From Chryseobacterium arthrosphaerae (GTDB taxonomy: Bacteria; Bacteroidota; Bacteroidia; Flavobacteriales; Weeksellaceae), in assembly GCF_001684965.1 (NCBI RefSeq), contig NZ_MAYG01000001.1, forward strand, positions 868,001-932,000: a stretch of DNA of 64,000 bases, read 5' to 3'. The notes beneath the pieces were generated by a model. That model was not told the origin of the DNA and searched no databases. It saw nothing but the letters and a program-made list of their open reading frames with translations. Numbering within the stretch: the stretch's first letter is position 1; each line of letters begins with the position of its first letter. The translations under genes and the position numbers were made by a program. This document shows, piece by piece, positions 33,216-43,116 of this stretch.

Positions 33216-33523
33216 TATTGTAATTCGTTAAAAAGGTTAATTAAACTTTCTGCCTGGTTAGATTGAACCTGGTTCACCAATTCACCGTTTTTGAAGATTG
33301 CGAAAGTAGGAAGGTTGTCTACTTTAGCTAATTTTCTGCTTTCAGGAAGTTTTTCTGCGTCAACATATAAAAATGGAATGCTCTCATTTTCAGAAGCCAG
33401 TTTTTTGAATTTAGGCTTCATGATTCTGCAGTTTCCGCACCATGTTGCTCCATATTGAACGACTACTTTTTCGTTGTCATTGACTATATTCTGTAATGTA
33501 TCTTCGGTTAATTCTGTGTACAT
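33215..33523 (-). CDS. Thioredoxin-family protein
   Basis: The 102-residue protein has the redox motif WCGNC (Cys29 and Cys32) in place of the usual WCGPC, plus the cis-Pro in NLPTFAIFK. It is cytosolic. It lies directly downstream of the peroxiredoxin gene and is a likely reductant for it. The Asn in the CxxC centre should shift its redox potential compared with standard thioredoxin. Confidence 0.9.
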   Translation of the reverse strand: MYTELTEDTLQNIVNDNEKVVVQYGATWCGNCRIMKPKFKKLASENESIPFLYVDAEKLPESRKLAKVDNLPTFAIFKNGELVNQVQSNQAESLINLFNELQ

Positions 33524-33692
33524 AATAGTTGTGTGTTGGTTAAATAATTGGTAATAGCTATTCTTAGGTGAACGTAAAATTTCACCTGAATAAAGTAAAG
33601 AATAAGGGTATTGGAATAATAGAAAATGAGATAAGCTTACAGCATCATGAAATTCATTTCAGTTTATCTCATTTTCATATTTTTAGAATATA

Positions 33693-34325
33693 TTAGTTCT
33701 TAGCTAGGTATTCTGCAGTAGAAGTTCTGTCAGCTTTCATAGCGTCTTTTCCTTCTTCCCAGTTTGCAGGGCATACTTCACCGTGTTTCTGAACGTGTGT
33801 GTAAGCGTCGATTAATCTTAAGAATTCTTTTACGTTTCTTCCAAGAGGCATATCGTTTACCGCTTCGTGGAAAATTTTTCCTGTTTCGTCGATAAGGTAA
33901 GTTGCTCTGTACGTTACGTTAGAACCTGTGAAAACTTCTTCTCCTTCTTCATTGTATTCGAAATCCTGATCTACGATTCCTAATGTGTTAGCCAGTTGTC
34001 TGTGTGTATCAGCCAAAAGCGGGTAAGTTACTCCTTCAATACCTCCGTTATCTTTTGGTGTGTTCAGCCATGCGAAGTGTACTTCATTGGTATCACAAGA
34101 TGCACCGATTACTTTAGTGTTTCTTTTTTCGAACTCACCTAAAGCCTCCTGGAAAGCGTGAAGCTCAGTAGGGCATACAAAAGTGAAATCTTTAGGGTAC
34201 CAGAATAAAAGAACTTTTTGTTGGTTGTTTACTGCTTCGTCAAGGATGTTGATTCTTAGATCGTCACCCATTTCAGACATTGCATCAATTGTTAAGTTTG
34301 GGAATTTTTTTCCTACTAAAGACAT
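33693..34325 (-). CDS. AhpC-type peroxiredoxin
   Basis: The 210-residue protein is a two-Cys peroxiredoxin. The peroxidatic Cys51 is in FTFVCPTELHAF and the probable resolving Cys is in EVCPANW near the end. It reduces hydrogen peroxide and organic peroxides. A promoter TTTG-N20-TATATTTG (34358-34389 on the minus strand) drives it, with thioredoxin and DUF6952 genes downstream. Confidence 0.93.
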   Translation of the reverse strand: MSLVGKKFPNLTIDAMSEMGDDLRINILDEAVNNQQKVLLFWYPKDFTFVCPTELHAFQEALGEFEKRNTKVIGASCDTNEVHFAWLNTPKDNGGIEGVTYPLLADTHRQLANTLGIVDQDFEYNEEGEEVFTGSNVTYRATYLIDETGKIFHEAVNDMPLGRNVKEFLRLIDAYTHVQKHGEVCPANWEEGKDAMKADRTSTAEYLAKN

Positions 34326-34357
34326 AATTTTCTGTTTTTATATTTAAATTTCTTATG

Positions 34358-34389
34358 CAAATATAGAAAAGATTTATCTATCGAACAAA
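34358..34389 (-). promoter_or_regulatory. Promoter of the peroxiredoxin operon
   Basis: On the minus strand TTTG (34386-34389) is 20 bases before TATATTTG (34358-34365). This is one of the best matches to the Bacteroidetes consensus in the window. Confidence 0.7.
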
Positions 34390-34439
34390 TGAATTTTGAT
34401 AAATAAAATCTATAATTGTTTTTGATAGCGGTTACATGA

Positions 34440-34463
34440 AAAAGCCCTGAAACCAGGGCTTTT
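34440..34463 (-). terminator. Terminator downstream of the aminotransferase gene
   Basis: AAAAGCCCTG (34440-34449) pairs perfectly with CAGGGCTTTT (34454-34463) around AAAC. It lies 135 bases beyond the stop of the aminotransferase on the minus strand. Confidence 0.8.
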
Positions 34464-34598
34464 GCTTATTTCAACATCAGAATATTTTCTGCTGAATTGG
34501 GTTTTTACTCCATTCAGTTTCTTCATATTTGTCTCATTTACTTTGACTTGAAGAATTTGTTTTTTAATCTTTAAGACTGTTTGCGTACCGTATGATCC

Positions 34599-35792
34599 TT
34601 AACTGTATTTTTCAAGGGTTTCTTTGATTCTTTTCATAGCCTCTCTAAGATCTTCTTCAGAAGCGGCATAGGAAAACCTGATACATTCAGGGCTTCCGAA
34701 AGAATAACCGCCCACGCATCCCACATGGGCATTTTCAAGAAGGAACATGGCAAAGTCATCTGAATTTTTGATTTCAGTTCCGTTCAATGTTTTACCGATA
34801 TAGTGAGAAATATCCGGGAAGAAGTAGAAGGCGGCTTTTGGAAGTAATACCTTGAACCCTGGAATTTCTTTGATCAGCTCATATACCAGGTCTCTTCTCT
34901 TTTTAAAGGCGTCGATCATGTATCTGTATTCGGACGGATCTGTTTTTAATGCTGTGATGGATGCTCTCTGAGCCATAGTGTTGGCTCCGCTGGTCATCTG
35001 CCCCTGAACTTTCTCACAAGCTTTAGCCAGCCATTCAGGACATGCGGAGTACCCGATTCTCCAGCCTGTCATAGCAAAGGCTTTTGACATTCCGTTGATT
35101 ACTGCGGTCTGCTCATATACCTCCGGGAACTGGGCAATAGAAGTAGTCTTTGTTTCATAATTGATGAATTCATAGATCTCATCCGAAATAACCGTTACAT
35201 TCGGATATTTCGCTATTACTTTGGCAATAGACTTCAATTCATCATAAGTGTAATATCCTCCGGATGGGTTACATGGAGAGCTGAAAAGGATGGCTTTGGT
35301 TTTGTCAGTGATCGCTTCTTCCACCTGTTCTGCCGTTACTTTAAAATCCGTTACATAGGAAGTGGGAAGCATCACAGAATTTCCGCCCATCATTTTCACC
35401 ATTTCATCATAGCTTACCCAGTAAGGTGCAGGAAGCAATACTTCGTCCCCGTCATTGATGATCGCTGCCAATACATTTAAAATAGCCTGTTTTGCCCCGT
35501 TGGAAACACAGATCTGAGTAGGCTTGTATTCTAAATTGTTATCTCTTTTTAATTTATAGGCAATCGCCTCACGCAATTCCAGAAATCCGGGAACAGGAGA
35601 GTAGTGGCTGTAGTTTTGGTTGATGGCATCGAAAGCGGCCTGTTTGATATTATCCGGAACATCAAAATCCGGTTCACCAAGAGTTAAGCTGATCACGTCT
35701 ATTCCGCTGGCTTTCATTTCCCTGGCTTTGTTTGACATTACAAAAGTCTGTGAGTATCCTAATCTTTTTACTCTATCTGAAAGTTTATCCAT
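34599..35792 (-). CDS. Pyridoxal phosphate aminotransferase (aspartate type)
   Basis: The frame is open from a TTG at 35813, but that codon is part of the TATATTTG promoter element, so the ATG at 35792 is the start. The product of about 397 residues is a class I aminotransferase with the SLGEPDF substrate loop, SNGAKQA, the NPSGG loop, the PLP Lys in GMSKAFAMTGWRIGY, and RFSYA with the substrate Arg. It probably moves amino groups between aspartate and 2-oxoglutarate. Related enzymes also act on aromatic substrates. Confidence 0.9.
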   Translation of the reverse strand: MDKLSDRVKRLGYSQTFVMSNKAREMKASGIDVISLTLGEPDFDVPDNIKQAAFDAINQNYSHYSPVPGFLELREAIAYKLKRDNNLEYKPTQICVSNGAKQAILNVLAAIINDGDEVLLPAPYWVSYDEMVKMMGGNSVMLPTSYVTDFKVTAEQVEEAITDKTKAILFSSPCNPSGGYYTYDELKSIAKVIAKYPNVTVISDEIYEFINYETKTTSIAQFPEVYEQTAVINGMSKAFAMTGWRIGYSACPEWLAKACEKVQGQMTSGANTMAQRASITALKTDPSEYRYMIDAFKKRRDLVYELIKEIPGFKVLLPKAAFYFFPDISHYIGKTLNGTEIKNSDDFAMFLLENAHVGCVGGYSFGSPECIRFSYAASEEDLREAMKRIKETLEKYS

Positions 35793-35810
35793 GTATTTTT
35801 TGAATTTTAA

Positions 35811-35818
35811 CAAATATA
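35811..35818 (-). promoter_or_regulatory. -7 promoter element of the aminotransferase
   Basis: On the minus strand TATATTTG fits TAnnTTTG. It decides the start codon, because the TTG that would extend the reading frame lies inside it. Confidence 0.6.
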
Positions 35819-36025
35819 TAATAAAAACGTTTTGTGGGGGTAATAAAGTAGGGGGACTTTTTGAAGATTTTTATCAGGTTTCTGACGATTCGACATATCG
35901 GAAATACTGTCATCTGCTTAATTTCAGGCTATAGTTTAAAATGATATTATCCAAAAACAATTCGGGAGAAAAGTACTGATTAGCACGTAATCGTTCATGT
36001 TTTTTGATATACCTCTCCTGAAAAT

Positions 36026-36055
36026 TTGAATAAAGCCAATAAAAACTTATTTTTG
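36026..36055 (+). promoter_or_regulatory. Promoter of rsmG
   Basis: TTG (36026-36028), 19 bases, TATTTTTG (36048-36055). Transcription should start near 36062, so the ATG at 36074 is the rsmG start and upstream in-frame codons are excluded. Confidence 0.7.
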
Positions 36056-36073
36056 CAGACTATAATAATTCAC

Positions 36074-36709
36074 ATGTCTACATCGTTACTATTAAAATAC
36101 TTTCCGGATCTTACAGAAACACAGTTGAAACAGTTTGCACAACTGGAGACTTTGTATAATGAATGGAATGAAAAGATCAACGTAATTTCCAGAAAAGATA
36201 TGGAATCGCTGTATGAAAAGCATATCCTGCATTCTCTTGGAATTGCAAAAGTGATGGAATTTGCTCCGGGGACCAAAGTCCTGGATATCGGAACCGGTGG
36301 CGGTTTTCCGGGAATTCCTCTGGCTATTCTTTTTCCTGAAACAGAATTTACCTTAATTGATTCTATCGGTAAGAAGATCAGTGTGGTAAACGCGGTAGCA
36401 GAAGGGGTAGGCCTTACCAATGTAACGGCTATTCACGGAAGAGCGGAAAAACTGAAAGAAAAATTCCACTTTGTAGTCAGCAGAGCTGTAACCCAGATGC
36501 CGGAGTTTTTAAGATGGCTGAAAGGAAAATTTGAAAAAGAACAGTTTAATCCCAAGCATAACGGAATTTTATATTTAAAAGGCGGAGACCTTGCAGAAGA
36601 ACTTGCCGGACTTAAATGTGAGATATTCAACCTTAAACACTATTTTGATGAAGAGTTTTTTGATACTAAAAAAGTAGTTTATGTATCAAAAGGTAATTTC
36701 AATTCCTGA
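36074..36709 (+). CDS. rsmG: 16S rRNA (guanine527-N7)-methyltransferase
   Basis: RsmG (GidB) methylates G527 of 16S rRNA. Loss of it gives low-level streptomycin resistance in many bacteria. The 211-residue protein has the SAM motif LDIGTGGGFPGIPLA near residue 75 and the SRAVTQMP segment. The longer frame from 36026 starts inside the promoter, so the Met of MSTSLLLKYF is chosen. Length is normal for the family. Confidence 0.94.
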   Translation: MSTSLLLKYFPDLTETQLKQFAQLETLYNEWNEKINVISRKDMESLYEKHILHSLGIAKVMEFAPGTKVLDIGTGGGFPGIPLAILFPETEFTLIDSIGKKISVVNAVAEGVGLTNVTAIHGRAEKLKEKFHFVVSRAVTQMPEFLRWLKGKFEKEQFNPKHNGILYLKGGDLAEELAGLKCEIFNLKHYFDEEFFDTKKVVYVSKGNFNS

Positions 36710-36771
36710 TTTCATAAGATTGGGGAATAATTTTTGCTGAATATTTATTAATAATCACAAAATTGAAGGTT

Positions 36772-37176
36772 ATGAAAAAGTTTTTAAATCTTGGATTTTC
36801 GATATTGGCAGCAGGCTTTTTTCTGGTCTCCTGTAATGACGATGATTATGAAACCATTGAATCTGTTGATAAGATCAAAATAGACAGTGTAAAGATCGTA
36901 AGCGATACTATGGATGTTTTTGCAATACAAAGCATAAAAACCTATTCTACCTATCCGTCTCAATGCGAAGGATTTTATGGCTATGATTATATTTATAACA
37001 ATAATCTCGAAAGAACGGTTACTGCCTATAAATACAGAACCAACGGGCCTTGTACCCAGGGAAATTATGTAGGAGCCAACCAGATCAATTTCAGTCCTCA
37101 GAAGAAAGGAACCTATACCTTTAAATTCTGGAACGGCGGAAACAGCTGGATCACCAAAACAATTGTGGTGGAATAA
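36772..37176 (+). CDS. Small lipoprotein, unknown
   Basis: The ATG at 36772 gives a signal peptide with lipobox LVSC (Cys21) followed by NDDDYE, an acidic start typical of surface-exposed Bacteroidetes lipoproteins. The mature part is about 110 residues with two Cys and a final beta-rich KKGTYTFKFWNGG segment. No family is recognised. Its last base overlaps the start of the next gene. Confidence 0.6.
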   Translation: MKKFLNLGFSILAAGFFLVSCNDDDYETIESVDKIKIDSVKIVSDTMDVFAIQSIKTYSTYPSQCEGFYGYDYIYNNNLERTVTAYKYRTNGPCTQGNYVGANQINFSPQKKGTYTFKFWNGGNSWITKTIVVE

Positions 37177-37712
37177 TGAAGATGACTTTTATATTTTGTT
37201 TGTTTTCTGTTCAGATGGCATTCAGCCAGAAAATCATGTGGCAGGAAGAACAAAAGCTGGTGTGGGATAATTTTAAAAGTCCTGTCAACAGAAAGAATAA
37301 TCCGGATGTTGCAGCCTATACCAATTGTGGCTGGGAATTCTCCGTTGTGAAATCCAGCAATCCGAAATCACCCGTTACCATTAAGATCCAGGCCATATTC
37401 AATGAAGATAAATCCTGGAAAGATGTAAAAAAGATCAATGATTATATTTTACTGCATGAGCAGAAGCATTTTGATATTGCTGAGCTGTTTGTAAGGAAGT
37501 TCAGAAAGGCTGTTGCCGAAAAAATCAGTACTTCAGGAGATTATAATAAATATTTTAAAACCATTTACAACGGAATATCTATCGATTATAAAAACTTCCA
37601 GATTTCTTATGACAGAGACACCCGTCATGGGATGGACAAAGAAAAGCAGGCTGAGTATAATGCTGCTATTTCTCAAGAATTAGACAATTTAAAAAGCTAT
37701 CAATCCCTTTGA
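37176..37712 (+). CDS. Secreted DUF922-type putative zinc protease
   Basis: The 178-residue protein has a signal peptide (about 1-18, ending FSQ). Near residue 93 the motif HEQKHFDIAE has the H-x3-H pattern of a metal-binding site, as in DUF922 proteins, which are predicted zinc peptidases. It overlaps the lipoprotein gene by one base and the nuclease gene by four, so it lies in a tight operon. Activity is predicted only. Confidence 0.7.
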   Translation: MKMTFIFCLFSVQMAFSQKIMWQEEQKLVWDNFKSPVNRKNNPDVAAYTNCGWEFSVVKSSNPKSPVTIKIQAIFNEDKSWKDVKKINDYILLHEQKHFDIAELFVRKFRKAVAEKISTSGDYNKYFKTIYNGISIDYKNFQISYDRDTRHGMDKEKQAEYNAAISQELDNLKSYQSL

Positions 37713-40396
37713 AATTCCTCAATAAGATCATCCACGAGCTCCTGGCGCAGGATACAGACCTTTCTGCGTTCAATATTGTGCTTCCCGGGAAACGTCCGAT
37801 TGTGTTTATCAGACAGATCCTGGAAGAAAACAATTATTCGGGATTTCTGCCCAATTTCTTTACCATAGAGGAACTGATTAATAAAATTGCAGATAAACAG
37901 CCTATCCAGGGGATTCCACTATGGCTTTTCTCATTTGATGTGTACAGGAGTCTGAACCTTATTCCAAGAGATGATTTTTCGGATTTCCTGAAGTGGTTTC
38001 CAACCCTGCAGAAAGACTGGGATGATATTCTGAAATTTTCAGACAGTGACCAGGCAGTTCTGCAGTACATGTTTGATGAGGAAAGGATCAAGGAATGGGC
38101 TCAGAACCTTGGTGAAGATGATGATGTCCCAAGAAAGAAGTTCCTTAATTTCTGGCAGAATATGAACGTTTTCCTTCCGGAACTCAAAAGCCGGTTACAG
38201 GAAAAGAACTGGGCTACCTCCGGAATGATCCATGAAACAGCTAAAGCCAGCATCGGTGATTTTGCCCAAAATACTACCGAGCAGTTTGTTTTCTGTGGTT
38301 TCAATGCCTTTACGCCGGTTGAGGAAAAGCTTGTAAGAAGTCTTTTGCAGTGGAATAAAGCGCAGTGTTTCTTTCAGGCAGACCGTTATTATTTTGATGA
38401 TGAAAGACAGGAAGCCGGGAAATTCCTCAGAAATCATAAAATGTGGAAAGAGTTCGACGATAACAGAGCTTTCCAGTGGATTGAAGATGACTTTAACCAA
38501 CCTAAGAATATCAAAGTATATGAAGTTTCCGGAAATGTAACCCAAACTAAGGTACTGCCGGAAATATTCAAAGAGATCAACAATAAAACCTATTCCAATA
38601 CTGCTGTGGTGCTGCTGGATGAAAATCTTCTTCCTGCAAGCCTTGATGTAATGCACGGGGTGGAAAACCTGAATATTACAATGGGGTTTCCGTTGAAAAA
38701 CCTGTCTTTCTCCAACGCTGTGAAAAGACTCTTTTATCTGCAGAAACAGCTCGAAAAAAATAAATCATCTTACTATTACAGGGATATTTTTCCTATTCTG
38801 GAAGAACTTCCCAAGTCGGTGGAGGATGAGCAGATCATCAATGATTTCAGGGCGAAAGTAGAAGAACGGAATATTGTCTATATTTCAAGAAAGCTTCTAC
38901 AGGAACTTTTGAACGGACTTTCTTATGCAAACCTGCTTGAAAAGGCCGTAAGTACCAATGCTTACCTGGATATGCTGATCTCATTCTGCCAGCAGGTAAA
39001 ATGGCTGGATATAGACGATATTCAGTACGAGAATGTCTCTCATTTTGAGAATGCTTTCAGGATCATCAAAAACCAGCTGACGCCGTACAATATCGAGATC
39101 AGAATGGAAACGCTGGAGATTCTGATCAATCAGCATATCAATTCCGAGAGTATAGACTTTCAGGGGGAACCTTTAAGAGGATTGCAGATCATGGGGCTGC
39201 TGGAAACCCGTCTTCTGAATTTTGAGAACGTGATCATGCTTTCTGTAAACGAAGGGAAACTGCCATTGGGAAATTCCCAGAATACCTACATTCCGTTTGA
39301 TATCCGACGCTTTTTTGACCTTCATACTTTCCTGGAAAATGACAGTATTTATGCCTATCACTTTTACAGGCTGATCCAGGATGCCCGGAATGTGCATTTG
39401 CTCTATAATGCATTAAGCTCAGGGGTCAATACCGGTGAGAAAAGCCGTTTTATTACCCAGATTGAAATGGAGAGTTCCCATCAGATCGAACACCTGATCA
39501 TCGAGAATTCTTCCGAGCCTATTGCAACCCAACCTATTGAAATTCCAAAGACGCACATTGTACAGGAGCGACTTCTGAAATGGAAAGAAAAAGTATCCGC
39601 TTCACACCTTACAAGTTATCTTTATAATCCGATAGATTTCTATTTGTCAAAGATTCTGAACACTTCGGAAACGGATGAGATCGAAGAGGAATTGTCTGTG
39701 AAGAATTACGGAAACCTTGTCCATTATTCACTTCAAGAAGTATATGAAGTTCTGAAAGGTAAGGTATTAAAAGAAAGTGATTTAAATAATTCAATTAAAG
39801 CGATAGATCAATATATAAACATCGCTATCGAGAAGCTTAAACATCAGCCTGAGTTCTACGAAAAGGGGATGAATTACATCCATAAAGCGATTGCTAAAAA
39901 GGTGATCGAAAACGTTCTCAACCATGACCTTGAACTGATAAAGCAAGGGAATAAGCTGGAGATTATTGACATTGAAAGAAGGTTTGAAAATGTGGAATTC
40001 TACCTTGACGGAAATGATAAAATTTCCTTCTTCGGATTTATAGACAGAATTGATAAACTGAACGGAACTTTAAGAATCATTGATTATAAAACGGCAAAGA
40101 TCAAAAACCTTAACGTAAAAATTGATGAAGAAAACGTTGACCGGTATTTCCACAACAGTGAAAGAAAACAGGCGCTGCAGCTTTGTATTTACCACTATGT
40201 AGTACAGCACCTTCCTGAGTTCTGGGGATTTCCGATAGAAACCGGGATCTGGAGTTTTGCCGATGCCAGGAAAGGTATGGTTTCCCTGCAGTTTGATAAG
40301 GGAGATATTGATGATGCCATGAAATCTGTAAAAAGTCTTATCCTTGAAATTCTGAATCCGGATATCAATTTTGTGGAGACGGTAAAAGCATATTAA
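37709..40396 (+). CDS. AddB-like PD-(D/E)XK nuclease of exonuclease V type
   Basis: The 895-residue protein starts at a TTG overlapping the previous stop (TTGA). The N-terminal two thirds resemble an inactivated helicase, as in AddB: IVLPGKRPIVFIRQIL takes the place of a P-loop but lacks GKT. The C-terminal part has the nuclease motif IDRIDKLNGTLRIIDYKTAK, with the active-site Asp and Lys. The domain likely resects double-strand breaks with an AddA-like helicase. No addA gene is in this window. Confidence 0.82.
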   Translation: MKFLNKIIHELLAQDTDLSAFNIVLPGKRPIVFIRQILEENNYSGFLPNFFTIEELINKIADKQPIQGIPLWLFSFDVYRSLNLIPRDDFSDFLKWFPTLQKDWDDILKFSDSDQAVLQYMFDEERIKEWAQNLGEDDDVPRKKFLNFWQNMNVFLPELKSRLQEKNWATSGMIHETAKASIGDFAQNTTEQFVFCGFNAFTPVEEKLVRSLLQWNKAQCFFQADRYYFDDERQEAGKFLRNHKMWKEFDDNRAFQWIEDDFNQPKNIKVYEVSGNVTQTKVLPEIFKEINNKTYSNTAVVLLDENLLPASLDVMHGVENLNITMGFPLKNLSFSNAVKRLFYLQKQLEKNKSSYYYRDIFPILEELPKSVEDEQIINDFRAKVEERNIVYISRKLLQELLNGLSYANLLEKAVSTNAYLDMLISFCQQVKWLDIDDIQYENVSHFENAFRIIKNQLTPYNIEIRMETLEILINQHINSESIDFQGEPLRGLQIMGLLETRLLNFENVIMLSVNEGKLPLGNSQNTYIPFDIRRFFDLHTFLENDSIYAYHFYRLIQDARNVHLLYNALSSGVNTGEKSRFITQIEMESSHQIEHLIIENSSEPIATQPIEIPKTHIVQERLLKWKEKVSASHLTSYLYNPIDFYLSKILNTSETDEIEEELSVKNYGNLVHYSLQEVYEVLKGKVLKESDLNNSIKAIDQYINIAIEKLKHQPEFYEKGMNYIHKAIAKKVIENVLNHDLELIKQGNKLEIIDIERRFENVEFYLDGNDKISFFGFIDRIDKLNGTLRIIDYKTAKIKNLNVKIDEENVDRYFHNSERKQALQLCIYHYVVQHLPEFWGFPIETGIWSFADARKGMVSLQFDKGDIDDAMKSVKSLILEILNPDINFVETVKAY

Positions 40397-40559
40397 GAAT
40401 ATTTAATATTCATAATTATACGCTTTCGATTAATAATCAATGTTTTATTTTCTGTTTATTTCTTAAAGCAAAACGGTAAATCGATCAGTACGTTTTTTAT
40501 GTATCTTTACTCTTTACTAACATTTTTAAAGTTTACAAGGAATAAACTTAGGAGTACTC

Positions 40560-42926
40560 ATGAAAAAAATCCTGATATTTTTAGCTGTTGTTGTCTCTCT
40601 TATTATCAAATCTCAGCAAAAGAATGATTCTCTGAATCTTGCTCTTCAGAATGTAACCAAAGACACCAGGTTCGGTCTGGCGCTCAGTGGCGGCGGAGCC
40701 AAAGGTTTTGCCCATATCGGTATTCTGAAAATGATCGATTCTCTGGGGATTAAGGTAGATTATATTACCGGAACCAGTATGGGAGGGATTCTGGGAGGCC
40801 TTTACGCTATGGGCTATAATGCTGACCAGCTGAAGCATACGATCTATAAAGTAGACTGGAACAGGATTCTGAGCAATAAGATCCCTTACAACAAAGTGAA
40901 TATCAGTGAAAAAGACGAATATGATAAATATATTCTTGAATTTCCTGTGGTCAAAGGAATTCCAACCCTTCCCAGTTCCTATATTGAAGGGCAGTATATG
41001 GGCGAAGTATTGAATACCCTTACTTTTAATGCCAAGCATATCAATGATTTCAGCAAACTGAGAATTCCTGTAGAACTCACGTCTTCAGATATTGAAAACG
41101 GAGGGCTGATCATGCAGAAACAGGGATCCCTACCTCTGGCTATCCGTTCAACACTGGCCATTCCTGCAGCTTTTGCTCCCGTTTATATCGATGGGAAATT
41201 ACTTGTAGACGGAGGGCTCGACAGAAATTATCCGGCCAATGAAGTCCGGGAAATGGGAGCTGATTTTGTGATCGGAGGGTATACAGGGTTCAGGCTTTTT
41301 ACCAAAAAAGAAATTGAAAACCCGATGAAGATGATCTATCAGACCCATGCCATCCGTTCAGTGGAAGATTTCAAGCACCAGAAAGAATTGTCGAACATCC
41401 TGGTAGATTTTGTGGATCCATTAGGGGATATTACCACCAAAGACTTTGCCCGTTACAGGAAGATCATTAAAATCGGCGAGATAGAAGCCAGAAAGCACCT
41501 CCCTGAATTTGTAGCTCTGGCAGAGACACAGCGCAGGTTAGGCATTCAATATGAGCACAATATGATTGAAGAAGTGAAACTCCCTACAACAAAATTCACT
41601 TTCAACGAAGAAGACGGGACGCCCATGGCAGATAAAGCTGAAATTGAAGTGATTAAGAAACAGATGGGACTTGCGGAAGGGAAGTACTATGATGTAAAAA
41701 CCGTCAACGAAGCAATAGACAGGGTTTTTGGAATGAGACAGTACGTCAAAGTGTATTATACCTATACCAATACCGGGGATGCGCTTACCATGAATATTTT
41801 TGTGAAAAGAGCTAAGAAAGGGGCCTTTAAGCTTGCCCTGCATTATGATACTGAACAGTCTGTCGGGATTATTGTCAACTATACCTACAGGAATATCATT
41901 CTGAACAGGTCCAGATTTTTGGCAACGGTTGACATTTCAGAGCGTTTTAAAGCAAGACTGGCCTATCAGCAGTTCTTAGACAGCGGAGAGCGTTTATGGC
42001 TGGATCTGGAGGCTAAAATGATCCATCTTAAGAGTAATGATCTTAACTTTAGGCTGTACGATGTAGGAAATGAGAGCAGCAGTGATAATTTTCCTAACCA
42101 TATGTACCGTAATATAACCGGTAAAATTGCCCTGAATTATAATATAAGCCCGAATGCTGTGATTTCCCTGGGTACGGAATTCAGTACAGAAAGAATGTAC
42201 AGTTTGCTGGATAAGGTAGATCAGGCCAAAATAGACAACTACAGTAAAAAGCTTTACAATCACAGCAATTTTAATACGTTCCTGAAATTCGAACAGAATA
42301 ATCTTAATAAAAGATATTTCTTCACAAAAGGAAACCATCTGCAGGTAAGCACAAGATTCTATTATGGTGACCGGTATGACCTGTATGATCTGAATACGGT
42401 ACAGCCATTGCTTTATCCCATATTAAATCCTGAAGAACCTTATTATTATCAGCCTAAGAATCTGGTTGCTTTTACGTTAAATGAAAACTTTGCCTATCCT
42501 GTCACAAGAAGGCTTGCTGCCAAAGTTAATTTGTTTCTTGGAACAAGCTTCGGCTCTAAGAAAGAAGAAAGGGTTCCTTATCTTTTTCTGAACCAGAAAT
42601 ACAACCTGGGGGGAAGCGAATATAATTATGACCTGCTAAGCCCGGAATTCAACGGTCTCAGACAGAAAGAACTGCCTATGACCTCTGTAGCGAAAGCAGG
42701 GATATCATTTCAGTACAGAATCATGAAAAGACTGTATCTTACCCCTTCATTCAGCTATGGTAAAGTAAGTGAAGAATATTCTCCGTTTGATAACAGTTTT
42801 GATATGTTCGGCTACGGAGTCAATCTGGGATATGAATCTCTTTTAGGGCCAATAAGTCTTAATATTTCAAGAAACAATCAGCTTGATTTCTCACGGATCT
42901 ATTTCAGTATCGGCTTTAAATTCTAA
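40560..42926 (+). CDS. Patatin-like phospholipase with C-terminal outer-membrane barrel
   Basis: The 788-residue protein has a short signal (about 1-18) and a patatin domain with LSGGGAKGFAHIG at 42-54, the nucleophile Ser73 in GTSMGG and Asp217 in LVDGG. Residues about 330-410 look like a POTRA-type linker, and the final 370 residues are beta-strand rich with a terminal Phe, as in the BamA/Omp85 superfamily. This layout resembles PlpD of Pseudomonas, in which the phospholipase is attached to an outer-membrane barrel. Confidence 0.88.
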   Translation: MKKILIFLAVVVSLIIKSQQKNDSLNLALQNVTKDTRFGLALSGGGAKGFAHIGILKMIDSLGIKVDYITGTSMGGILGGLYAMGYNADQLKHTIYKVDWNRILSNKIPYNKVNISEKDEYDKYILEFPVVKGIPTLPSSYIEGQYMGEVLNTLTFNAKHINDFSKLRIPVELTSSDIENGGLIMQKQGSLPLAIRSTLAIPAAFAPVYIDGKLLVDGGLDRNYPANEVREMGADFVIGGYTGFRLFTKKEIENPMKMIYQTHAIRSVEDFKHQKELSNILVDFVDPLGDITTKDFARYRKIIKIGEIEARKHLPEFVALAETQRRLGIQYEHNMIEEVKLPTTKFTFNEEDGTPMADKAEIEVIKKQMGLAEGKYYDVKTVNEAIDRVFGMRQYVKVYYTYTNTGDALTMNIFVKRAKKGAFKLALHYDTEQSVGIIVNYTYRNIILNRSRFLATVDISERFKARLAYQQFLDSGERLWLDLEAKMIHLKSNDLNFRLYDVGNESSSDNFPNHMYRNITGKIALNYNISPNAVISLGTEFSTERMYSLLDKVDQAKIDNYSKKLYNHSNFNTFLKFEQNNLNKRYFFTKGNHLQVSTRFYYGDRYDLYDLNTVQPLLYPILNPEEPYYYQPKNLVAFTLNENFAYPVTRRLAAKVNLFLGTSFGSKKEERVPYLFLNQKYNLGGSEYNYDLLSPEFNGLRQKELPMTSVAKAGISFQYRIMKRLYLTPSFSYGKVSEEYSPFDNSFDMFGYGVNLGYESLLGPISLNISRNNQLDFSRIYFSIGFKF

Positions 42927-43116
42927 GCATGATTCAAAGAAACGTTTTAAATTAAAAGTTTACATAAATAATTTTGTTGGTTTATAATCAGTATGTTGTA
43001 TTTATAAAATGATGGTGGATTTTTCGTTTGGTATTAAATGAAAAAGCACTCCATTGCTGAAGTGCCAAAAATTAACTTGAAATGATATTATAGAAAATGA
43101 AATAGTGTTCTGTCTT

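Noticed and set aside
35793..35813. Upstream TTG start for the aminotransferase
   Set aside because: The TTG is part of the TATATTTG promoter element, so it would not be in the transcript as a start.
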